The position numbers and the translations under genes are program-made. Shown piece after piece: positions 1-8,384 of a stretch of DNA of 39,427 nucleotides. Positions within the stretch are counted from its first letter, which is position 1, and every line of letters starts with the position of its first letter. Source of the stretch: DATATB01 sp036268995 (GTDB lineage Bacteria > Planctomycetota > Planctomycetia > Pirellulales > PNKZ01); NCBI GenBank assembly GCA_036268995.1, contig DATATB010000158.1, positions 1-39,427 of the forward strand, in the 5' to 3' direction. The notes beneath the pieces were generated by a model. That model saw nothing but the letters and a program-made list of their open reading frames with translations, searched no databases and was not told the DNA's origin.

Positions 1-2538
1 AATCGCCTTGAGCAGCGTGGCTTGGGTATAACCGCCGCGGAGCACGATCGGTTCGTTGGGACGGCCGGCGGGAAAGATGGCCAGCAGGGGAATCTGCTTT
101 CCGCCGAGCACTTCGAGCATCTTCGCGATCTCTTCGGAAACGCTGGTCCAGTCGGCCAGCAGAGTCGTGACGCGATTGGTGTCGACGGCCTGGCGAACCT
201 CGCTGGTGTTGAGTACGACATGTTCAAGCGTTTTGCAGGTCGGACACCAATCTGCCGTGAAATCGACGAGCACGGTGTGGCCTTGGCCGGTCAGTTGGAT
301 CAACCGCGCTTCGGTAAACGGCTGCCAAGGCAGAGAATCGGGGCCATGGGTCACCGCCGGTCGCTGGCCTGCGGATTCGGACGAGCGGCCGCCGGCTGCC
401 AGATGCGCGGCAATGACGCCTTCCACGTCGCGATTGAAGCGGCCGGCCATCATTTCTTGCAAACTGGAAACGCGGCCACGCGACACGCCTTCCAGCGGCA
501 CGAAGGCGAAAACCGCGACCAGGGCAGCGAATACCAGACCCTGGCCCCAGGCTCGCAGCCGGGCCGAGAAGTCGGCCGTAAGCAACGTGCGGCCGATCCA
601 CCAGCACGCGCCCCACAGACCGAACAACAATGCGACGGTGGGCACGACAATCGGAGGCGACACAATGGTGAGGATATACACCACCGTAGCCAGCAGCACG
701 AAGCCCATCACCTGCTTGAACGTGTCCATCCACGCCCCGGGGCGCGGCAACAGTCGAATCAGACTCGGCACCGCGCCGATCACCAGGTATGGACTGGCCA
801 TGCCCAGGCCGATGCAGCCGAACAGGGCGAAGACCAATGCCGGCGGCTGGGCCACGGACCAAACCAGTGCCGAACCCAAAAACGGCCCGCTGCACGGCGT
901 GGCCAGGACGGTGGTAATGATACCTTTGAAAAACGCCCCGCTCGCGCCCCCTTGTGCGGCCAACTCGTTCGCCCGGCCTGTGCCCACAAAGCCGGGCAGC
1001 GGAATTTCCCACACGCCCAAAAAGCTGAGCGACATCGTGAACAGCACGCAGACCAACACGATATTGAACGCGCTAAAGGTGAACCATTGCCCCCAGCCGA
1101 ACTCGAAGAATACGGCCAGCACGGCCAGCAGCATGAATACGCTGAGCATGCCCAGCGTGTACCAGATGTTGAGCATCAGAATTCGGCCGCGTGAGTGACC
1201 GCTCTGCTCGACAAACGACAGAATTTTCAGCCCAATCACCGGCAGTACGCAGGGCATAAAATTCAAGATGAACCCGCCAGCCAGGCCAAACAGCATAGCC
1301 ATCCAGATCGGCATGCTGGCCGTTTCGTTGGAGCCGCGAACTACCACGCTCTTGGGATCGAAGCCAACCGCGGGAGCCTTGATCGCTCGAGCGCCAGGCT
1401 CCGAGCCGGCGGCCTTTACCGCGTCGATATAGCGCGCCGGCTCGAATCGCACGGTGGCCGGGCCGGTCATGCCGCTGGCAATCGTGGCTGCAAAGCTCAA
1501 ACCTTCAGGCTTGTCGCACCTTTCTTCCGAGCAGGTCATGAAGCCCACGATCCCGGCGATTTCGTGTTTGCCGGCTGTCGTGCCCGGTGGCACGGCCAAG
1601 TCGACGGCGACCGTGACCGGCCCTTCGTAAAATCGCGTCTGTTTGCTCGGCTCGACGTCTGAAGGCCGCACCAGCGGCGGCCGATCGGCTCGCGGAGCAC
1701 TGGCCTGCAACCCACCGGTGCTCGTAAGCACCAACCGCGTGGGCATGCCGATGGTCGGAGGATTGTCCGTGGGCAGCGGATAAACGTGCCAGCCCGCGGC
1801 CGGCGTGAGGGTCACCAGCAGCCGGGCCGGCTGACCGGGTTTCGCCGGCGGTTCGATTCGGCCTTTGACTTGAGCATGTGCAGCCGTCGGAATCGCGCTG
1901 GCCGAAGCCGCCGCCGGGCCGCCGCCAGCCTGCAACTTTCCCGTTGCCGGCGCTTGCTGCGCGGCCGAGCTTTTTTGCTTTTGCTCTGGAATCGGCACCC
2001 CCGGTCCCGCGGCCGCCGTGAACGGGACATGCTTCGGCGGCAAGCAATTCCTGTCGGTGCAGGCCTGGATAAAAACGTGTCCCTTGATGCTCACATGTGC
2101 GGGATCGACGCCGGCGGCAAACGTCAGCGGGGCGTACCAGGTGACACTGCCCGCGTGGGTTTCGACCGGCAGGTTGTTGAAAGCCGGCTCGGGATGCGTC
2201 TCCGGCGGCTTGATGCTACGAAAATCACCGGCCAGGGTTGCCGGCTGTTTCTCTTCGAGCGTGATCTTGGTGCGCACGGGCCCGCCCGGCGGTTGCGTCA
2301 CCGAGTAGACGTGCCAGCCTTCGCCAATTTTAGCAGTAACAAAGAGCCGGGCCGGCTGGCCTGCCTTGGCCGGCGTGAATTGAGCCGAGATCGAATACGG
2401 TGCCGTGTCCGGCACGCTGGACTCGATGATCTTCGACAAATCGATCTGGGCGCTGGCGGGCGACGCAAACTGGCTCAAGCAGCCAATTGCCAACAGCATC
2501 ACGACCGTGCGAGCGCCGAGCAATCTGATTCGATTCAT
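1..2538 (-). CDS. dsbD: DsbD-type thiol:disulfide interchange protein, C-terminus cut by window edge
   Basis: The frame is open from an ATG at 2538 to base 1, giving 846 codons without a stop, so the last residues lie outside the window. Order of parts: a signal-like N-terminus (about residues 1-33); two tandem periplasmic domains of the DsbC/DsbD-alpha type, each with a C-x4-C pair (C160/C165 and C336/C341); a polytopic membrane domain with the family's PCVLPVIG and TPCSGP cysteine motifs; and a C-terminal thioredoxin-like domain with WCPTCK (C765, C768). DsbD proteins carry electrons from cytoplasmic thioredoxin across the membrane to periplasmic thiol proteins. The doubled N-terminal domain is unusual beside the single one of E. 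coli DsbD. The family call is firm; the partner proteins are unknown. Confidence 0.93.
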   Translation of the reverse strand, partial: MNRIRLLGARTVVMLLAIGCLSQFASPASAQIDLSKIIESSVPDTAPYSISAQFTPAKAGQPARLFVTAKIGEGWHVYSVTQPPGGPVRTKITLEEKQPATLAGDFRSIKPPETHPEPAFNNLPVETHAGSVTWYAPLTFAAGVDPAHVSIKGHVFIQACTDRNCLPPKHVPFTAAAGPGVPIPEQKQKSSAAQQAPATGKLQAGGGPAAASASAIPTAAHAQVKGRIEPPAKPGQPARLLVTLTPAAGWHVYPLPTDNPPTIGMPTRLVLTSTGGLQASAPRADRPPLVRPSDVEPSKQTRFYEGPVTVAVDLAVPPGTTAGKHEIAGIVGFMTCSEERCDKPEGLSFAATIASGMTGPATVRFEPARYIDAVKAAGSEPGARAIKAPAVGFDPKSVVVRGSNETASMPIWMAMLFGLAGGFILNFMPCVLPVIGLKILSFVEQSGHSRGRILMLNIWYTLGMLSVFMLLAVLAVFFEFGWGQWFTFSAFNIVLVCVLFTMSLSFLGVWEIPLPGFVGTGRANELAAQGGASGAFFKGIITTVLATPCSGPFLGSALVWSVAQPPALVFALFGCIGLGMASPYLVIGAVPSLIRLLPRPGAWMDTFKQVMGFVLLATVVYILTIVSPPIVVPTVALLFGLWGACWWIGRTLLTADFSARLRAWGQGLVFAALVAVFAFVPLEGVSRGRVSSLQEMMAGRFNRDVEGVIAAHLAAGGRSSESAGQRPAVTHGPDSLPWQPFTEARLIQLTGQGHTVLVDFTADWCPTCKTLEHVVLNTSEVRQAVDTNRVTTLLADWTSVSEEIAKMLEVLGGKQIPLLAIFPAGRPNEPIVLRGGYTQATLLKAI

Positions 2539-2684
2539 GCCTTTCGTAACTCCCGCGACCAGAATAATCCCCGCAAGCATGCCAGTCACTTTAGCATATC
2601 AGGACAGGCCCGCGCAGTTGAGCCGAATCGACGAACGTCGCGGCTGACAAATTGTCCGCTGGCACGGGCGAGTTCCGAATTCGT

Positions 2685-3683
2685 TTAAGTCATTTGCGCC
2701 ATGAATTTGAGCCGCGCGAGCTGAGTTTGCACGCGGGCCTGGACCTTATCTAGATTATCGAACCGCCGCTCGTCCAGGTACAGCCACCGCATCCAGTTAA
2801 GTGCTGACAGCAGCACGTTGGCCCGATCGAAGGCCTCGACCAGCCGAAGCTCGGCCGGCGTCAGTTGGCGGGCACTTTGGTAACTATCGAGGCCGAGCTG
2901 CCAGCTAGCGGGCTGGTCGCCGGCCAAACTACCCAGCAGTCGGGCAATATCGGCTGCGACGCTATCGGTTTGCATGGCCCCGAAATCGACGATTCCAGAA
3001 ACGTCGTCGCCAAGAAACAGAACATTGTCATGCCAGACGTCGCGGATGCAGGGAGCCAGCGGCACGGCCAACGTTTGTGCCTGGGCGAGCAGCGATTCCA
3101 CAGGCAAGCGAGTCTGGCCGAAGAGGGCGATGATTTCGTGGGGTATCCCGCGACTGGCGGTCGCGGCTTTATGGTCGAGCTGGCGAATGCCCGCGTCGGC
3201 CCACCAGGCAAGTTGTTGCCGACGGCGCGCGATGCCCGGCGCCGGCGCGATCCGCGGATCGGGCAGCGGAAAATTCTCTACGGCATGATGAAACTGGGCC
3301 AAGGCCGTCATGGCGGCCTGCAACTTTGCAGGGCTGGGCGATGCCAGCCAGTCGGCCGCGCCCGGCAGCCAGGGCTCCAACTGCCACAAATGTTTTTCGT
3401 AGCGCACACAGGTGTCGCCCGCGCACGTGGCAAGCGGCAACGGTAGGAGTCTGAACCCCCGAGTGGCTGCGTGCGTAAGGATCTGATGGATGAACCCAAG
3501 CTGCTGGTGATCGGGATGCTCGGCTGGCCAGCATCGCAGGCAGAGCGGGCCCAGTGCCGTTTCCAAACGCCAGAATCGGGCACCGCTCAGACCGCCGGCA
3601 GCGGCCAGATACTCAACTCGGGCAGGCCGGCAGGCAGCCGGGTAGGCGCTGAGCACCGGCTCAAGTTCTCCAAAGCCCGGCAT
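2685..3683 (-). CDS. APH/choline-kinase-like phosphotransferase
   Basis: This is an aminoglycoside phosphotransferase-fold protein (kinase-like). The chosen ATG at 3683 has GAGGTGG just upstream; an in-frame ATG at 3725 would add 14 residues. The Brenner-type motif reads CIRDVWHDNVLF (catalytic Asp about 215, Asn about 220 from the chosen start) and the metal-binding motif IVDFGAM (Asp about 233). The usual His of HxDxxxxN is replaced by Arg. The family phosphorylates small hydroxylated molecules such as aminoglycosides, choline, homoserine or fructosamine; the substrate here cannot be told. Bases 3147-3172 are a copy of the dispersed palindromic repeat read through in frame, giving the peptide KAATASRG. 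The gene stands alone on the minus strand between dsbD and a plus-strand protease. Confidence 0.82.
   Translation of the reverse strand: MPGFGELEPVLSAYPAACRPARVEYLAAAGGLSGARFWRLETALGPLCLRCWPAEHPDHQQLGFIHQILTHAATRGFRLLPLPLATCAGDTCVRYEKHLWQLEPWLPGAADWLASPSPAKLQAAMTALAQFHHAVENFPLPDPRIAPAPGIARRRQQLAWWADAGIRQLDHKAATASRGIPHEIIALFGQTRLPVESLLAQAQTLAVPLAPCIRDVWHDNVLFLGDDVSGIVDFGAMQTDSVAADIARLLGSLAGDQPASWQLGLDSYQSARQLTPAELRLVEAFDRANVLLSALNWMRWLYLDERRFDNLDKVQARVQTQLARLKFMAQMT
3147..3172. repeat. Dispersed palindromic repeat, copy inside phosphotransferase gene
   Basis: The sequence CCCGCGACTGGCGGTCGCGG followed by CTTTAT is a copy of the intergenic palindrome, here in frame in the middle of a coding region, where it encodes KAATASRG on the minus strand. 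Confidence 0.75.
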
Positions 3684-3944
3684 GGGTACCACCTCATCAA
3701 TCGTTGCCGTCGTCAAAGTCGGCATACTCGGCTCGCGGCCTGGGACCGGGTATACTCATGTGCATGGCGGGCGAGCGCCGCTAGGGCCAAAACTTCGCCG
3801 CAACTCTGTACTTTTGCCTTCCGCGCCCGCCCCAAACGTGCAAATGCGGCAAACTAGGTTATATTTTACGGTCCTGATAGCTGGGTCCGCATCTCCGGCA
3901 TGCACCTTCTATCTTTCCGCGCCAGAACATTAAGGGAAAGCACG

Positions 3945-6638
3945 ATGTCGATTCGCTCCGCAAATGCTCGCTTGCTCGCCGGGTTGATCGCCTGGGCCCT
4001 GTGCTGCCCCTCGGCTTGGGCCGATGAGCACGAAGCCGAAAGCAAATCCAGCACGAGCAAGAGCTCGGCCGATGGTGCGACCCATAGCACGACCAAGCCC
4101 AAGTATCCGCCTTATGCCGAAGCGCTCAAGGATTTCAAGGCGATCGAGGGGCTGATCAAGCTACACCAGAAAGAAAACCGCGTTTACGCCGAAATCGACA
4201 GCCACCAGTTCAACCACGATTTTATCGTGTTGATTTCGATCGCTCGCGGCATCGGCGAGGGCGCGCTACTGGGCGGCATGACTTGGGGTTTTGGCGACGA
4301 TTGGCTGTGGCAGTTCCGCAAGGTGGAAGACACGGTGCAGGTCGTGCGGCGCAACGTCCGCTTTCGCGCCAACAAGGGCAGCCCCGAGGAAAAGGCCGTA
4401 CACATGGCCTACACCGACAGCGTGCTGTTCGCCCTGCCGATTGTCACCAAAGCCAGCGGCGGCGGCGTGGTGGTGGATTTGGATCCGATTTTCATGAGCG
4501 ACCTGCCGCAGATCTCGCAGGTCTTGCCCGGTTTTTCGTTCTCGTCGAGCAAGTCGTCTTGGGCGGCAGTCAAGGGCTTCAAGGACAACGTGGAATTGGA
4601 AGTCGCCGCCACCTATGCCTCCAGCGGCACCCAGAGTCTGGACACCGTGCCCGACAGCCGTGGCGTGTCGATCAACGTGCACTATTCGATCAGCCAGTTG
4701 CCTGACAACGGCTACGTATCGCGCATGGCCGACGACCGCGTGGGCTACTTCGTCACGGCCATCAAAGACTATTCGAAGAAGGGGGATGAAGACCGCTTCG
4801 TGCGGTACATCAACCGTTGGGACCTGCAAAAGGCCGACCCTGCGGCCGAACTGTCGCCCCCGAAGAAGCCGATCGTGTTCTGGCTCGAGAAGACCATTCC
4901 CTTTGCTTATCGCGGCGCGATCCGCGACGGCATCCTGGAATGGAACAAGGCCTTCGAACAGGCCGGCTACTCCAATGCCATCGAAGTCCGGCAACAGCCA
5001 GAAAATGCCGACTGGGACCCCGAGGACGTGAATTACAACACGTTCCGCTGGATCACCTCCAGCGCCGGCTTTGCGATGGGGCCCAGCCGCGTGAATCCGA
5101 TCAACGGACAGATTCTCGACGCCGACATCATCTTCGATGCCGATTTCGTCACCTATTGGAAGCATGAATACGAGCAGTTTACACCGGCCAGCATCGCGGC
5201 GATCACCGGCGGCCCGCTGGATCTGGAGCATTTTCAGCAGGCGATGGAGCACATGCCGGTTGGCATGCGGCATGGCGCACAGTGCCGCTGCGAGCTGCAC
5301 ACGGGCATGGCCCGGCAGTTGGCGTTTGCCAACATCGCGCTGGCTGCCAGCGCGGCCCCGGTGGGCTCGAAGGAAGAACAGCGACTGCTGTTGCAGGGTC
5401 TCAAGGAAGTCACGATGCACGAGCTGGGGCACACGCTGGGTCTGCGGCACAATTTCAAGGCCAGCACCATGCTCTCGCTCGAGGATATCAACAACCCTGC
5501 CAAGACCGAAAAAGTCGGCATGGCCTCGTCGGTCATGGACTACTCGCCGCCCAACATTGTCTCCAAGGATCAGAAGCAGGGGGACTATTATTCGACGACG
5601 ATTGGCCCCTATGACATGTGGGCCATCGAATACGGCTACAAACATCTCAGCGGCGGCATCGAGGGCGAGATTCCGGAGCTGAAAAAAATCGCCTCGCGCT
5701 CGGCCGAGCCCGACCTGGCTTACGCCACCGACGAAGACACGCGCGGCATCGATTCGGATCCCTACTCCAATCGTTTCGATCTGGGCAAGGATCCGCTGGC
5801 CTATGCCCGGGCCCGCACGCGGTTGATCAGCGGTTTGATTCCCGGCGTGGTGAAGAAGGTGACCAAGGAAGGCGAAGGCTACCAGCGTGCCCGACAGGCC
5901 TTCGGCGTGCTGTTGGGCAATTACGGCCAGGCCGTGTTCCTGGCCTCGCGCTTTGTGGGAGGCGTCGAAGTGAACCGCGACCATCGAGGCGAGCCGAAAG
6001 AACGCGCCCCGTTTGTGGTCATCGCGGCCGACAAGCAGCGCGAAGCGCTGAAGCTGGTCGAGGAAAAGATGTTCAGCGACAAGCCGCTGGAATTTCCGCC
6101 CGAGTTGTACAACCACCTCGCGGCCACGCGCTGGTACCACTGGGGCATTACAATGCCCATGCGCACCGATTTTGCCGTACACGAAGTGATTGCCATGTGG
6201 CAGGATCGCGTGCTCGACCACTTGCTTTCGCCGCTGACGCTCGATCGGCTCTACGATTCCGAGTTGAAAGTGCCGGCCAAGGACGACGCCTTCACGACGG
6301 CCGAATTGTTTTCGCGGCTCACGAAGTCGATCTTCACCGAACTCGACAACCTTAAGCCGGGCAACTACACCAATCGCGAGCCGGCCGTCAGCAGCCTCCG
6401 CCGCAACTTGCAGCGGATATATGTCAAGCGACTGAGCAACATCGCGCTAGGGCAGGGGGGCGCTCCCGAAGATTGCCAGAGCCTGGCCTATGCGGAGCTA
6501 GTTGGCCTCGAAAAGCGGCTGGACGAAGCGCTGGCGAAAAAGGACAAGCTCGACAGTTACACGCAGGCCCATTTGCAGGAAACCCGCGACCGAGTACACA
6601 AAGTGCTCGACGCTCGACTGACCTTCAGCCGGCCGTAG
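3945..6638 (+). CDS. Secreted zinc metalloprotease, DUF5117/DUF4953 type, metzincin-like
   Basis: The product has 897 residues. The ATG at 3945 is preferred over one at 3900 because it follows AAGGGAAAG and begins a clear signal peptide ending in SAWA before DEHEAES. The active site reads HELGHTLGLRH (H492, E493, H496, H502), the full HExxHxxGxxH pattern, followed by a Met-turn-like VMDYSPPN, so a metzincin-type zinc site is likely. Architecture and length fit bacterial proteins with DUF5117 in the N-terminal half and DUF4953 around the zinc site. The role is presumably extracytoplasmic proteolysis; substrates are unknown. A weak -10-like TATATT lies at 3860-3865 with no convincing -35 box. 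It is monocistronic: both neighbours are on the other strand. Confidence 0.9.
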   Translation: MSIRSANARLLAGLIAWALCCPSAWADEHEAESKSSTSKSSADGATHSTTKPKYPPYAEALKDFKAIEGLIKLHQKENRVYAEIDSHQFNHDFIVLISIARGIGEGALLGGMTWGFGDDWLWQFRKVEDTVQVVRRNVRFRANKGSPEEKAVHMAYTDSVLFALPIVTKASGGGVVVDLDPIFMSDLPQISQVLPGFSFSSSKSSWAAVKGFKDNVELEVAATYASSGTQSLDTVPDSRGVSINVHYSISQLPDNGYVSRMADDRVGYFVTAIKDYSKKGDEDRFVRYINRWDLQKADPAAELSPPKKPIVFWLEKTIPFAYRGAIRDGILEWNKAFEQAGYSNAIEVRQQPENADWDPEDVNYNTFRWITSSAGFAMGPSRVNPINGQILDADIIFDADFVTYWKHEYEQFTPASIAAITGGPLDLEHFQQAMEHMPVGMRHGAQCRCELHTGMARQLAFANIALAASAAPVGSKEEQRLLLQGLKEVTMHELGHTLGLRHNFKASTMLSLEDINNPAKTEKVGMASSVMDYSPPNIVSKDQKQGDYYSTTIGPYDMWAIEYGYKHLSGGIEGEIPELKKIASRSAEPDLAYATDEDTRGIDSDPYSNRFDLGKDPLAYARARTRLISGLIPGVVKKVTKEGEGYQRARQAFGVLLGNYGQAVFLASRFVGGVEVNRDHRGEPKERAPFVVIAADKQREALKLVEEKMFSDKPLEFPPELYNHLAATRWYHWGITMPMRTDFAVHEVIAMWQDRVLDHLLSPLTLDRLYDSELKVPAKDDAFTTAELFSRLTKSIFTELDNLKPGNYTNREPAVSSLRRNLQRIYVKRLSNIALGQGGAPEDCQSLAYAELVGLEKRLDEALAKKDKLDSYTQAHLQETRDRVHKVLDARLTFSRP

Positions 6639-6663
6639 CCGTACAGCCGCAACCGCGACAGCG

Positions 6664-7494
6664 CTAGGCCAGCAGCCAGTCGACGACCTGCACCAGGCCG
6701 TCGTCGTCGTGCGAGGGGGCGATGCGATCGGCGGCCGCTTTGACTTCGTCCTGGGCATTGCCCATGGCGATGCCCAGGCCGGCCTCGGCGATCATCGGAA
6801 GATCGTTCACGTCGTCGCCCGCCGCGCAGATTTCGTCCGCGCGGATGCCCCAGCCCTCGGCTAGCCGCAACACGCCGGCCCACTTGGTCACGCCCTGCGG
6901 CGCAATCTCGCACATGTAGCCACGATACCGCGGACTGCGAAGCACGTGCGTGTACAACGCGCCGGGCAACCTGGCTTCGAGCAACTCGTGCAGAGCCAGC
7001 ATCTGTTCGCGGCTGCCCATTGCGAAGCCGGCAAAAACTCCGGCCGGCGGATCGCGCGTCATCTGCGGCCAGACATGATGGCAACCGGGATTGAGCGCAA
7101 AATACTCCGCCAGCTCGGCCTGCTCGACTTCGGCCCGCGCACAGTAAAAGTCGTAGCCCCGATGAAACGTATCGCCATAGAGCACAGCGTCGAACCCGGC
7201 CCCGGCGACCAACTGCAGCACGCGGCAGAGCAGGTCGCGGTCGAACTCGGCCCGATAGAGCGTGGCATGATCGCTCGGCCGCTTGACCAGCGCGCCGCTG
7301 GCCGTGACCAATGGGCTATCGAGCTCGAGTTGCTCGACCAGCGGCAGCGTCCGGCTATAGCGCCGGCCGGTGGCCAGCACCACGCGCACGCCCGCGGCCG
7401 CCGCACGCCCCAGCGCTTCGCGCGTCGGCGCCGTCAGCTCATCGCGGCTATTCACCAGCGTGCCATCGACATCAATCGCCAGCAGTCGATACAT
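6664..7494 (-). CDS. Cof-type HAD-IIB hydrolase (sugar-phosphate-phosphatase-like)
   Basis: The product has 276 residues. Motif I is DVDGTL (nucleophile D8, acid D10); ATGRR fits motif II; the C-terminal GDDVNDLPMI is motif IV, followed by GIAMGNA, all typical of the Cof/YbiV/YidA group with a C2B cap. The ATG at 7494 puts motif I at the usual distance from the N-terminus; an upstream in-frame GTG at 7506 would add four residues. Members dephosphorylate sugar phosphates, nucleotides or PLP in the cytoplasm; the substrate is not predictable. It converges on the metalloprotease gene with a 25-bp gap. Confidence 0.9.
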   Translation of the reverse strand: MYRLLAIDVDGTLVNSRDELTAPTREALGRAAAAGVRVVLATGRRYSRTLPLVEQLELDSPLVTASGALVKRPSDHATLYRAEFDRDLLCRVLQLVAGAGFDAVLYGDTFHRGYDFYCARAEVEQAELAEYFALNPGCHHVWPQMTRDPPAGVFAGFAMGSREQMLALHELLEARLPGALYTHVLRSPRYRGYMCEIAPQGVTKWAGVLRLAEGWGIRADEICAAGDDVNDLPMIAEAGLGIAMGNAQDEVKAAADRIAPSHDDDGLVQVVDWLLA

Positions 7495-7539
7495 CAACAC
7501 GCCCACGTTGCGGTCATGCCCGATCGCTTGGGCTTGTGT

Positions 7540-7932
7540 TCACGAATGAGACAGCACGTCGCCCAAGTCCCGCGCGGGATCGGGTGCGCCGAAGTATTCA
7601 AGGCTGGAATCAAAGATGTCAAGTTCGTTCTCTAACACCTTGAAGCCGGATGCCGCGACGAAATACTGTTTTTGACCGGAAGCAAGTCGATAAACATTCG
7701 CGGCTTCGTGCGCCTTGGCCGGCAGGAAATCTCCAATGGCCTTGTCGTCGTTTTCGACTCGCGTCAGCTCGACCGCATCCAGCGTTGTGGGAATTCCGAT
7801 GTACTCCACGCCCCAAAACACGATGTCAATATTCTTGGCGACCTCTGGCGATTTCGGGCTTCGCAAAAGCATTTGGTTATGACTGACGTTGTAGTCCCAA
7901 ATGCGGAACCGACGCTCCGAAACGAAAGACAT
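7540..7932 (-). CDS. Hypothetical protein, 130 aa
   Basis: The family is not recognised. The product is a small soluble acidic protein, rich in Asp and Glu, with no signal peptide or membrane segment. The start is supported by GAGGAG about 10 bases before the ATG at 7932. Base composition is visibly lower in GC than the flanking genes, as in the next gene upstream, with which it likely forms an operon (50-bp gap). Size and mixed alpha/beta look would fit an immunity-like or other small accessory protein, but no motif proves this. Confidence 0.65.
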   Translation of the reverse strand: MSFVSERRFRIWDYNVSHNQMLLRSPKSPEVAKNIDIVFWGVEYIGIPTTLDAVELTRVENDDKAIGDFLPAKAHEAANVYRLASGQKQYFVAASGFKVLENELDIFDSSLEYFGAPDPARDLGDVLSHS

Positions 7933-7982
7933 CTTTCAACTCCTCATTCAAACGGGTTGGCTAGCAGGGCGCCATCCTTGTA

Positions 7983-8258
7983 TCATTTGATCCGAGACCA
8001 CCAAACCTTGTTCTGCCTAATTTGGAGCAACTCCCAGTCCGTTGCTCCGTGACGCCCGGCTGAAGCGCGCGTCACTCCAGCCCACACGTCCACGCCTTTC
8101 AAATTGAAAAGCATCTCAGTGCTTTGATCGTTCATGACTTCGAGAAACCGTATCTTCCATTGCGTCGGATCATCTTTCGCGAAGTGCTTCCACGTTTCGG
8201 CGGAATTGGCTGTGGCAAAATCATCAAGATAGTCCGACAATCCAAGCGCGACTTTCAT
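7983..8258 (-). CDS. Hypothetical protein, 91 aa
   Basis: The family is not recognised. It is a short soluble protein starting at an ATG (8258) with AT-rich sequence upstream. It is rich in Trp (five) with a charged C-terminus ending WWSRIK. The reading frame matches strand and spacing of the following small gene at 7540-7932, and both share reduced GC, so they probably arrived and are transcribed together. No signal peptide, membrane helix or catalytic motif is visible. Confidence 0.55.
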   Translation of the reverse strand: MKVALGLSDYLDDFATANSAETWKHFAKDDPTQWKIRFLEVMNDQSTEMLFNLKGVDVWAGVTRASAGRHGATDWELLQIRQNKVWWSRIK

Positions 8259-8384
8259 ATTTATTGTACCGCAGCGCGCGTTCTTGGGGCACGGATTTTG
8301 TCGCTGAGTTCGCCCAACAATGCGGTTTTAAATGCGAGATAGCAGACCGTCGGTAGTAGGCCGACGCCTCACGTTCGCATTTCC

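Noticed and set aside
22..1198. Plus-strand open frames of 380-390 codons at the window start
   Set aside because: They run antisense to the DsbD frame, contain Arg/Gln/His-rich low-complexity sequence and no domain; they are GC-rich shadow frames.
4266..6221. 651-codon minus-strand frame
   Set aside because: Antisense to the metalloprotease; residue content (His, Arg, Gly) is that of a mirror frame and no motif is present.
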